From the NCBI GenBank assembly GCA_905236925.1, contig CAJOQS010000214.1, forward strand, positions 1 to 5,884: a DNA stretch of 5,884 nucleotides, written 5' to 3'. Shown piece after piece: positions 1-4,947 of the stretch (its first letter is position 1; each line of letters starts with the position of its first letter). A model generated the notes under the pieces. That model searched no databases and had not been told where the DNA came from. It worked only from the letters and a program-made list of their open reading frames with translations. Origin of the DNA: an uncultured Lachnospiraceae bacterium. GTDB lineage: Bacteria; Bacillota; Clostridia; Lachnospirales; Lachnospiraceae. The position numbers and the translations under genes were made by a program.

Positions 1-268
1 AGAGCTTATCCCGCCATGCCGACGAAAACATGTTTTTCGGAGTGAAGGTCCCTATGAAAACGGTGTCTGCCACCTTCTGCCTGAGGGCGGCCTGCTGGAG
101 AGCCTTGAAATCGAGGGAGACCTTGAGCTCCACCGCTATGCTTTCGCCGTCCTTTTCCATGTACAGATCGATATCTTTGACTTCACCGTCGCAGGTATAG
201 CCCATGGCTTCGAAGTAGCCCTTTATAGTGCCGAAGAGATCTTTTTCCGTGGCTGCTTCACCTCTCAT
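1..268 (-). CDS. DUF2161-like PD-(D/E)XK family protein, 3' end outside window
   Basis: The first 89 codons of a minus-strand gene that runs off the left edge. The translation begins MRGEAATEKDLFGTIKGYFE and then shows D34 in IDLY and the triad E47-L48-K49 in AVELKVS. This D...ExK spacing, with a helix after it (LQQAALRQKVADTVFIG), matches the DUF2161 branch of the PD-(D/E)XK nuclease-like fold as I know it. Family members are usually annotated as putative phosphodiesterases or nucleases; the substrate is unknown, so no specific role is claimed. The ATG at 266-268 is the only standard start in frame, since a TAG stop lies upstream at 290-292 and only non-standard codons lie between. No Shine-Dalgarno sequence precedes it. 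A possible extended -10 (TGA plus TAGAAT, 288-293) would give a very short leader. The gene is divergent from the lipoprotein operon, and the plus-strand promoter overlaps its start codon. The reading frame is firm; the family call is moderately sure. Confidence 0.75.
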   Translation of the reverse strand, partial: MRGEAATEKDLFGTIKGYFEAMGYTCDGEVKDIDLYMEKDGESIAVELKVSLDFKALQQAALRQKVADTVFIGTFTPKNMFSSAWRDKL

Positions 269-285
269 GATATTTATGGTATATT
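257..285 (+). promoter_or_regulatory. Candidate sigma-A promoter of the two-lipoprotein operon
   Basis: A -35-like TTCACC (257-262) and a -10 TATATT (280-285) are separated by 17 bp, with a TGG extension (277-279) directly before the -10. Transcription would start near 292, leaving a leader of about 64 nt before the ATG at 356. The -35 lies over the first codons of the divergent DUF2161-like gene, so the two genes may compete for polymerase here. Found by eye only. Confidence 0.5.
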
Positions 286-355
286 TATTCTATCACTGTG
301 CGTGAGCAAAGTACAGCATGACGGTCCTTGACAAAGGATAACGGAGGGGAGCATA

Positions 356-1201
356 ATGAGGAACAGGCTATTATTGGTTTTTCTGCTGCTGGCAGTTCTT
401 TGCGCTGCTTCGGGATGCAGCAGGAGCGGGAGGGATGAAGCCCCCCCGGACGAACCGGCTCCGGGCGGAGCAGAGGTCACCTTTTTCAGAACAAATACTG
501 ATGAGGACGCGATCCTCATAATGAGTCCGGACGCGAACATCATGATAGACACCGGGACGATAACGAGCGCCCCGGGACTGCTTGATTCACTGAAGAAGAA
601 GGGCGTGGAGCATATTGATATCCTGGTGCTGACTCATCCCGATAAGGATCACATAGGCGGTGCCGCCGCGGTGCTGAATAACCTTACGGTCGACCGCGTG
701 GTAATGACTGATGCGACCAAGAACTCCCAGGAGTTCAATCTTCTGAACATCGCGCTGGACCGAGAGGACCTCACAGTCGATATCCCAACCGAAAAGGAGA
801 GTATGGAGCTGGGAGCGCTGGGGATCACGATATATCCTCCCGCCGGGGCGGAGTATTCCGAAACAAACGACTATTCCATCGCGGTTCTGGCTGAATTCTG
901 CGGAAGAAGGCTGTTCTTTGCGGGAGATGCCGAAGCGGAGCGTATAGCGGAGCTTCTCGATGAGGATATCGGGAAGGTCGATGTTTACAAACTGCCGCAT
1001 CACGGAAGGGACGGAAAGAGGTCAAAGAAGCTGCTTAAGGAGCTTCAGCCTCTGTACTGTATTGTGACCGCTCGTGAACCGGGGCCGGAATTAAAAAAAG
1101 CGATCGATGATATCGGTGCGGAGCTTTACTCGACCTTTGACGGAGAGATACGCATCGGTATAGACCGGGAAGGTACACTGACTATTGAAGAACGGAGATA
1201 A
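356..1201 (+). CDS. Secreted lipoprotein with ComEC-like metallo-beta-lactamase fold
   Basis: 281 residues. A short basic start (MRNR), a hydrophobic stretch (5-18) and a lipobox AASGC with Cys21 mark a lipoprotein anchored on the outer face of the membrane. A Pro/Glu-rich linker (22-38) leads to a metallo-beta-lactamase domain. Visible metal-site motifs are THPDKDHIGG (H94, D96, D98, H99), FAGDAE (D191) and LPHHG (H215, H216), with NDYS (171-174) before the D191 strand. The HxDxDH form, NDYS and PHHG are characteristic of the C-terminal hydrolase domain of ComEC/Rec2, the DNA uptake protein. Here the domain stands alone without the ComEC membrane channel, as in many Gram-positive ComEC-like hydrolases. 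An extracellular phosphodiesterase or nuclease activity is the likely but unproven role. The start is supported by GGAGGGG (343-349), 6 nt before the ATG. It is the first gene of an operon with the next lipoprotein, 8 bp downstream. A C7 run (441-447) in the linker is probably just codon usage. Confidence 0.88.
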   Translation: MRNRLLLVFLLLAVLCAASGCSRSGRDEAPPDEPAPGGAEVTFFRTNTDEDAILIMSPDANIMIDTGTITSAPGLLDSLKKKGVEHIDILVLTHPDKDHIGGAAAVLNNLTVDRVVMTDATKNSQEFNLLNIALDREDLTVDIPTEKESMELGALGITIYPPAGAEYSETNDYSIAVLAEFCGRRLFFAGDAEAERIAELLDEDIGKVDVYKLPHHGRDGKRSKKLLKELQPLYCIVTAREPGPELKKAIDDIGAELYSTFDGEIRIGIDREGTLTIEERR

Positions 1202-1209
1202 AGATTGAA

Positions 1210-2115
1210 ATGGGAAAGACAGACAAGATAAGAATAATGACGATAACAGCAGTACTCGCGGCAGTCCTGCTCTGCGGCTGCACTTCTTCGGGAAATGCGG
1301 CAGACGGCGGCGCGGCAGCCACCGATATCACGGCAGTTGTTGAGAACAACGGTGCAAAGGCCGGTTCTTCGGAAATCACCGAAGCCCCCGGGAATGAGGC
1401 GACAGCAGTGCCTACGCAGGACGCGGCAGTTGAAGGGCTGAGCGTCACCACAGAAGTTCAGAACGGGTGGACGGTCCTTGACGGTGTTTACACTATCACC
1501 GAAGCCGGTGAGTATACCTTTTCGGGCAGCCTCGCCGAAGGAAGGATCGTGGTCAAGGCCGGTGACGCGGAGGTTTCCGTCATACTGGACGGCGTTGAAC
1601 TTTCATCGGAGAAGAATTCCGTGATCTTTGTTGAATCGGCGGGCGAAGTGACGATAGTCGCAAAGGGCGGCTCGGTAAATACCCTTAACGATAACCGTCC
1701 GAGAAAGGAAACAAGGGACGACGCGGCCGGCAATGCCTGCATTTATTCCAAGGATGACATGGCGATCCAGGGCAAAGGCACTCTTAACGTCAATGCCTCA
1801 TACAACAAGGGAATACACTGCAAGAATGATATCAAGATCAAAAACCTTACACTGAACGTGACCGCTCCGGGAACTGCGATACAGGGAAACGACTCGATAG
1901 AAATAAAATCCGGCACCCTCACGCTGGTTTCAACAGAGGGTGACGGATTAAAGACAAAGAATACAGATATCAGTTCCAAGGGTAAACAAAGAGGCGTGAT
2001 CTCCATTGAAAGCGGTGAAGTCAACATTACCGCGGCCGATGAGTGCATAGATGCCGCTTACGCTGCCGAGATCAGCACATCCTCAGATACTGTCGTGACC
2101 CGGAACAAGTATTAA
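1210..2115 (+). CDS. Carbohydrate-binding beta-helix lipoprotein (DUF4353, Cthe_2159-like)
   Basis: 301 residues. A signal peptide (1-23) ends in the lipobox LCGC with Cys24, followed by an Ala/Thr/Glu-rich spacer (25-85) typical of surface lipoproteins. Residues 86-295 contain the repeating short strands of a right-handed parallel beta-helix: GVYTITEAGEYTFSGSL, VSVILDGVEL, VTIVAKGGSVNTL, IYSKDDMAIQGKGTLNV, KGIHCKNDIKI, GTAIQGNDSIEIKSGTLTL, EGDGLKTKN and ISIESGEVNITAADECIDAA. The K-D-D / N-D-I and G-D-G turns and the overall order fit the Cthe_2159/DUF4353 family, whose founding member from Clostridium thermocellum binds calcium and acidic plant sugars. The ligand here is unknown. The protein ends soon after the last turn (VVTRNKY), so the domain looks nearly complete but has no additional C-terminal module. 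GGAGA at 1194-1198, inside the end of the upstream gene, lies 11 nt from the ATG, which suggests translational coupling. The stop overlaps that of the convergent cyclase gene. Confidence 0.85.
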   Translation: MGKTDKIRIMTITAVLAAVLLCGCTSSGNAADGGAAATDITAVVENNGAKAGSSEITEAPGNEATAVPTQDAAVEGLSVTTEVQNGWTVLDGVYTITEAGEYTFSGSLAEGRIVVKAGDAEVSVILDGVELSSEKNSVIFVESAGEVTIVAKGGSVNTLNDNRPRKETRDDAAGNACIYSKDDMAIQGKGTLNVNASYNKGIHCKNDIKIKNLTLNVTAPGTAIQGNDSIEIKSGTLTLVSTEGDGLKTKNTDISSKGKQRGVISIESGEVNITAADECIDAAYAAEISTSSDTVVTRNKY

Positions 2116-3503
2116 GACAGCAGCTCCGCAAGCATCCTTCCGAGAATCGTAAGTGACTGGTTTTCAAACGCGGAGTTGCTTCCGAGGTACTTTTCGCGGT
2201 CAAAGGTAACGACCACCTTGATGTCCTCGAAGGTGCCTGTAACTACATGCATTGAGAACTCAAGGTTATGCGCCGCGATGTCGCCGTGGAAGCTTTCAAT
2301 ATAATGCTGCTTCATGCCCCTGACCTGACCGGAATAGACGCGATCATTGGAGAAGCAGTCCCATACCTTGGGATTATTCATATAGCTGACATTGTCCAGG
2401 GGCTTCGAATAATCACCGAACCTGTATGCACAGGTGAGGTCCCTGCCGGTGTATACGCTGATACCGTTCAGCCTGAAGGCTGTGATGCATTCCTTCATGA
2501 TGCCGCCGATACGTTCCGGTATGAGGCCGGTGCTGCGGGCAATGCTGACAAGCTCCGGGAGAGCCTTCTTCATGAAGTTTCCCTGAGCGTCTCTTAAACG
2601 CATGTCATCGAGGGGAATCGCAGAATCCTCCATCTCGCTTTCGGGAAGCTCTCCGTGCAACTCTTCCTTATAGATGATGAAGCGGTCCTGTCCCTTGAAT
2701 TTGGCCTTTTGCAGAGCACGCTCCGCCTTCTTCATCAGAACGGAGAAATCCTCGCTGTTTCTCGGATATTCACTGATGCCCTGGGAGAGGGTGAACTTGA
2801 AGTCCTTCTCGGAAAAGGCTGTCTTATAGTGGTAAACGATCGTGGAAAGAACGGCCCTTAAGGCGTCCTCGTCATCGAGATTGTAGATGCACAGGAAGAA
2901 TTCGTCACCGCCGAAGCGCGCGGCAAAACCGCGTCCGTAGGCCGCATCGCGAAGGATGATGGACAGACGGCGGATGACTTCGTCTCCGAACATTGTGCCG
3001 TAGGCTTCGTTAATGCTCTTGAAGTTGTCGATGTCTATGAGGATGAGCGAAACCTTCTTGTAGTGGTGGCTCTCAATGGCCTTGTGCGTCAGACTGAGAG
3101 CATACTCCCTCGAATAAAGGCCGGTCATCGCGTCGATCTTTGAGGTGCGGGTAAGGTCCGGAGTGGAATCACTCTTTCGCGTGCTTACGGTTCCGAACAT
3201 CTTGACCGGAGTTCCGTCCTCTTCGCTGATGATGATGCCGCGGACATAGTGGTCCGTTCCGTTAAGGTTATAGGCCTTGAAAAAATCGATGCTGTTGTCG
3301 CCTGCGGGAGTCGCGATCACCGAGTTCATGATCATTGGCTTCAGGACATTCAAAGGATCCGCCTCGTCTATCAATTCGCGGCGGGAATCCCTGTACTTGA
3401 ACATCGATATATCATCGGCAGAGTAGGAATACTCGAAGAAAATACGATGCTCCTTCTCGGACAATCTATAGAATTTTAAAAGTTCTTCGTCGATTTCTTT
3501 CAT
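2112..3503 (-). CDS. Diguanylate cyclase: PAS-like, GGDEF and GAF-like domains
   Basis: 463 residues, no signal peptide or membrane segment, so a cytoplasmic enzyme making c-di-GMP from two GTP. Residues about 15-115 look like a PAS sensor (EYSYSADDISMFKYRD, then FGTVSTRKSDS). The GGDEF domain (about 122-280) starts with DAMTGLYSREYA and contains LIDIDNFKSIN (metal D157, N165), FGDEVI (D174) and RFGGDEFF (GGDEF 198-202, metal E201), so the catalytic residues are intact. The inhibitory I-site RxxD, expected at 189-192, reads YGRG and is missing, so feedback inhibition through the classical site is unlikely. Residues about 305-463 look like a GAF domain (ECITAFRLNGISVYTGRDL, IKVVVTFDREKYLG, final helix LTILGRMLAELL); this is inferred from pattern, not a strong motif. 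The start is fixed by AAAGGAG (3509-3515), 5 nt before the ATG. It lies downstream of the MOSC gene with no strong terminator between, so some read-through is possible. Confidence 0.9.
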   Translation of the reverse strand: MKEIDEELLKFYRLSEKEHRIFFEYSYSADDISMFKYRDSRRELIDEADPLNVLKPMIMNSVIATPAGDNSIDFFKAYNLNGTDHYVRGIIISEEDGTPVKMFGTVSTRKSDSTPDLTRTSKIDAMTGLYSREYALSLTHKAIESHHYKKVSLILIDIDNFKSINEAYGTMFGDEVIRRLSIILRDAAYGRGFAARFGGDEFFLCIYNLDDEDALRAVLSTIVYHYKTAFSEKDFKFTLSQGISEYPRNSEDFSVLMKKAERALQKAKFKGQDRFIIYKEELHGELPESEMEDSAIPLDDMRLRDAQGNFMKKALPELVSIARSTGLIPERIGGIMKECITAFRLNGISVYTGRDLTCAYRFGDYSKPLDNVSYMNNPKVWDCFSNDRVYSGQVRGMKQHYIESFHGDIAAHNLEFSMHVVTGTFEDIKVVVTFDREKYLGSNSAFENQSLTILGRMLAELLS

Positions 3504-3533
3504 ACTGTCTCCTTTAATATATACACGTAGTAA

Positions 3534-3562
3534 AGGATAACATAAAAACCGAAATGATGCAA
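3534..3562 (-). promoter_or_regulatory. Candidate promoter of the diguanylate cyclase gene
   Basis: Read on the minus strand, TTGCAT (3557-3562) and TATCCT (3534-3539) are 17 bp apart, and a TGT extension directly precedes the -10. Transcription would start near 3527, giving a leader of about 23 nt that includes the AAAGGAG ribosome site. The region is AT-rich and lies between the MOSC stop and the cyclase start, as expected for a promoter. Confidence 0.5.
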
Positions 3563-3596
3563 TAATGTTTCGAAAAAAACAAGGACGGGTTCGAAA

Positions 3597-4031
3597 TTAT
3601 GGATTCGCAACGCTGATTTCGTCGCCCGGAGCAATCCGTCCCTCGCTGATAACAATGGCAAATATGCCGTCAGTCGGCATCACACACTTGCCGGCTGTTT
3701 TTTTGATCTCGCAGTCGTTGTGGCAGGTCTTGCCGATCTGGGTGACCTCGAGCAGGGCGGAGCCGGCCTTCAGCCTTGTCCCGACGGGAAGGGTCTTGAG
3801 TTCGATCCCGCGTGTAAGGATGTTCTCGGCAAAGGCACCCGGGAACAGGGAAGGCACTGCGGCCCGCATGGTATCGACGCTTTCCTCGGCAAGCAGGCTT
3901 ATCTGCCTGTGCCAGTTGCCGGCATGTGCGTCACCGATTATGCCATGCTCCTCTTTTACATCGATAAAGGGCACCTCATGCTTCTGAGTGCCTTTTTTTT
4001 CACTGATGCATACCGCGATTATCTGAGCCAT
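3597..4031 (-). CDS. Small MOSC-domain protein
   Basis: 144 residues, the usual size of a stand-alone MOSC domain (the C-terminal domain of molybdenum cofactor sulfurases). Recognisable parts are SEKKGT (10-15), GDAHAGNWHRQISLL (33-47), the cysteine segment GKTCHNDC (C103, H104, C107) with C116 and M118 in GKCVMPTDGIF, and the ending GRIAPGD. C103 sits where MOSC proteins carry their conserved, proposed sulfur-carrying cysteine. In Clostridia such proteins are often near mog/moa molybdopterin genes, but none are visible here, so the link to cofactor biosynthesis is by family only. The start is supported by AAGGG (4039-4043) 7 nt before the ATG. The gene is divergent from surE across 92 bp. 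Codons 11-13 create a run of eight A's followed by a hairpin-forming stretch. On the opposite strand this looks like an intrinsic terminator. Confidence 0.85.
   Translation of the reverse strand: MAQIIAVCISEKKGTQKHEVPFIDVKEEHGIIGDAHAGNWHRQISLLAEESVDTMRAAVPSLFPGAFAENILTRGIELKTLPVGTRLKAGSALLEVTQIGKTCHNDCEIKKTAGKCVMPTDGIFAIVISEGRIAPGDEISVANP
3970..4000 (+). terminator. Intrinsic-terminator-like hairpin, antisense within the MOSC gene
   Basis: On the plus strand GGCACCTC (3970-3977) pairs with GAGTGCC (3986-3992), giving 7 base pairs with one bulged C and an 8-nt loop. Eight T's (3993-4000) follow immediately. This has the form of a Rho-independent terminator pointing right. No plus-strand gene lies immediately upstream, so it could only stop antisense transcripts coming through the cyclase and MOSC region. 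The A8 part follows from the conserved SEKKGT codons of MOSC, so the whole structure may be coincidental. Confidence 0.35.
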
Positions 4032-4044
4032 GATTATTCCCTTC

Positions 4045-4073
4045 TTGTCTTAAGCAGTTCTTAGTGATAGTAT
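4045..4073 (+). promoter_or_regulatory. Candidate promoter of surE
   Basis: TTGTCT (4045-4050) and TAGTAT (4068-4073) are separated by 17 bp, with a TGA extension (4065-4067). Transcription would start near 4080, giving a leader of about 44 nt. It overlaps the minus-strand MOSC promoter at 4069-4074. Confidence 0.4.
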
Positions 4074-4100
4074 ACCATAGTCAACACGAATGAAATACAA
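4069..4100 (-). promoter_or_regulatory. Candidate promoter of the MOSC gene
   Basis: On the minus strand a near-consensus TATACT (4069-4074) is preceded by TGG (4075-4077), a strong extended -10. The best -35-like hexamer is TTGTAT (4095-4100), 20 bp away, so the -35 is weak and the extension probably carries the promoter. The start site would be near 4062, giving a leader of about 30 nt. Confidence 0.5.
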
Positions 4101-4123
4101 AAAATCCGGAGGACATAACGAAC

Positions 4124-4834
4124 ATGAGAAAGATCCTTATAACAAACGATGACGGCATAGGCTCCGACGGTCTTGCAAGACTTGCCGCGGCTGCCGCGAA
4201 ATTCGGAGAGGTCTGGATAATAGCGCCGGACGGGCAGAGGAGCGCAATGTCGCATTATATCACCCTCCACGATCATATAGATGTTTACGAGGTAAACGAT
4301 TTCCCGATCAAGGTGGCGCATGCGTATAAAACGACCGGAACTCCCGCGGACTGCATACGTTTCGGACTGATCAATTACGTCAGGGCCGATGTTGTGCTCG
4401 CAGGGATCAATTTCGGCTATAACTGCGGACAGGATATACAGTATTCCGGCACTGCCGGAGCGGCCTTCGAAGGAGCGTCGGAGGGCGTTCATTCGATCGC
4501 CTTTTCCGAGGGAGCGGGCGGAGTTCACGAGGTCAGTGACAGGTATCTTGAACAGCTCCTTGGCGAATATATCGACAAGCCTCTTGAAAAGAATACCATC
4601 TGGAACATCAACTTCCCCGAATGCAGCCTTGCGGATTTCAAGGGCATACTTGAGGACAGGGAGGTAGCGTACGGCGGGTATTTCAAGGACTCCTATCCGG
4701 CTGAAAAGCTCCCCGACGGAGGAACAAGACTCAGGATCAACGGGGAGATGGACGTTAAGGCCCAGGAAGGCTCCGACTACCGCGCGTGCCTGGACAATTA
4801 CATATCTGTCGGCAAGGTTAGAAATATCGGATAA
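4124..4834 (+). CDS. surE: 5'/3'-nucleotidase SurE
   Basis: 236 residues, close to the usual 245-265 of SurE. The enzyme is a cytoplasmic, metal-dependent phosphatase that removes 5' or 3' phosphates from nucleoside monophosphates and, in some species, short polyphosphates or oligonucleotides. The sequence shows ITNDDGIGSDGL (N8, metal ligands D9 and D10), APDGQRSAMSH (S40), TTGTPADCIRFGL (70-82) and the signature GINFGYNCGQD (N96) followed by YSGTAGAAFEGAS, so all metal and catalytic positions are present. The C-terminal part (from about 165) carries the family's oligomerisation strands and is less conserved. The ATG at 4124 is preceded by GGAGG (4108-4112) at a slightly long 11 nt. The next gene, a nucleotidase-kinase fusion in the same direction 113 bp away, suggests a shared nucleotide-salvage theme. 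SurE is elsewhere often beside pcm or nlpD; those are not visible here. Confidence 0.95.
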   Translation: MRKILITNDDGIGSDGLARLAAAAAKFGEVWIIAPDGQRSAMSHYITLHDHIDVYEVNDFPIKVAHAYKTTGTPADCIRFGLINYVRADVVLAGINFGYNCGQDIQYSGTAGAAFEGASEGVHSIAFSEGAGGVHEVSDRYLEQLLGEYIDKPLEKNTIWNINFPECSLADFKGILEDREVAYGGYFKDSYPAEKLPDGGTRLRINGEMDVKAQEGSDYRACLDNYISVGKVRNIG

Positions 4835-4842
4835 TTGTATTT

Positions 4843-4862
4843 TTATGCAGTCCCACGCATAA
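4843..4862 (+). terminator. Weak hairpin after surE
   Basis: TTATGC (4843-4848) pairs with GCATAA (4857-4862) around an 8-nt loop, starting 8 nt after the surE stop. The stem is short and only TATTT follows it, so it would be a poor intrinsic terminator. It is listed because it is the only hairpin candidate at the surE end. Confidence 0.2.
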
Positions 4863-4871
4863 TATTTCGAC

Positions 4872-4900
4872 TACACAAAAGACTTTTTTTGTGGTACAAT
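4872..4900 (+). promoter_or_regulatory. Candidate promoter of the nucleotidase-kinase fusion gene
   Basis: TACACA (4872-4877) and TACAAT (4895-4900) are 17 bp apart, with a TGG extension (4892-4894). The -10 is five of six to consensus, making this one of the strongest promoters in the window. Transcription would start near 4907, with a leader of about 41 nt. Confidence 0.6.
4874..4893. promoter_or_regulatory. Inverted repeat between -35 and -10, possible operator
   Basis: CACAAAA (4874-4880) and TTTTGTG (4887-4893) form a perfect 7-bp inverted repeat with a 6-bp spacer. It overlaps the -35 and fills the spacer up to the extended -10 of the fusion gene promoter. A protein bound here would block polymerase. 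The arms are A/T-rich, so chance cannot be excluded. Confidence 0.25.
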
Positions 4901-4947
4901 TATTTTTCCCCAAATGATATTAAGAAAAAGAAGGTTGCGGTGTTGAA

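Noticed and set aside
328..357. TTGACA (328-333) and CATAAT (352-357), 18 bp apart, resembling a promoter
   Set aside because: Transcription would start inside the lipoprotein gene, after its ATG and strong ribosome site. The upstream pair at 257-285 fits better.
441..447. Run of seven C's just after the lipobox, considered as a phase-variable tract
   Set aside because: Too short for confident slippage, and it follows from a Pro-rich linker in a GC-rich codon context.
320..1482. The 13-mer gacggtccttgac occurs at 320-332 and 1470-1482
   Set aside because: One copy is intergenic and the other codes for TVLD in the beta-helix protein. A single 13-base match is not surprising in a window of this length, and nothing around it is shared.
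3568..3596. Inverted repeat TTTCGAA / TTCGAAA after the MOSC stop, considered as a terminator
   Set aside because: The stem is A/T-rich, the loop is 15 nt, and no T-run follows on the minus strand.
4061..4528. Open frame of 155 codons on the minus strand opposite surE
   Set aside because: It lies antisense to a complete surE with all motifs, resembles no family, and has an unlikely composition. Other long opposite-strand frames (for example 587-1003, 1743-2048, 3565-3987) were dropped for the same reason.
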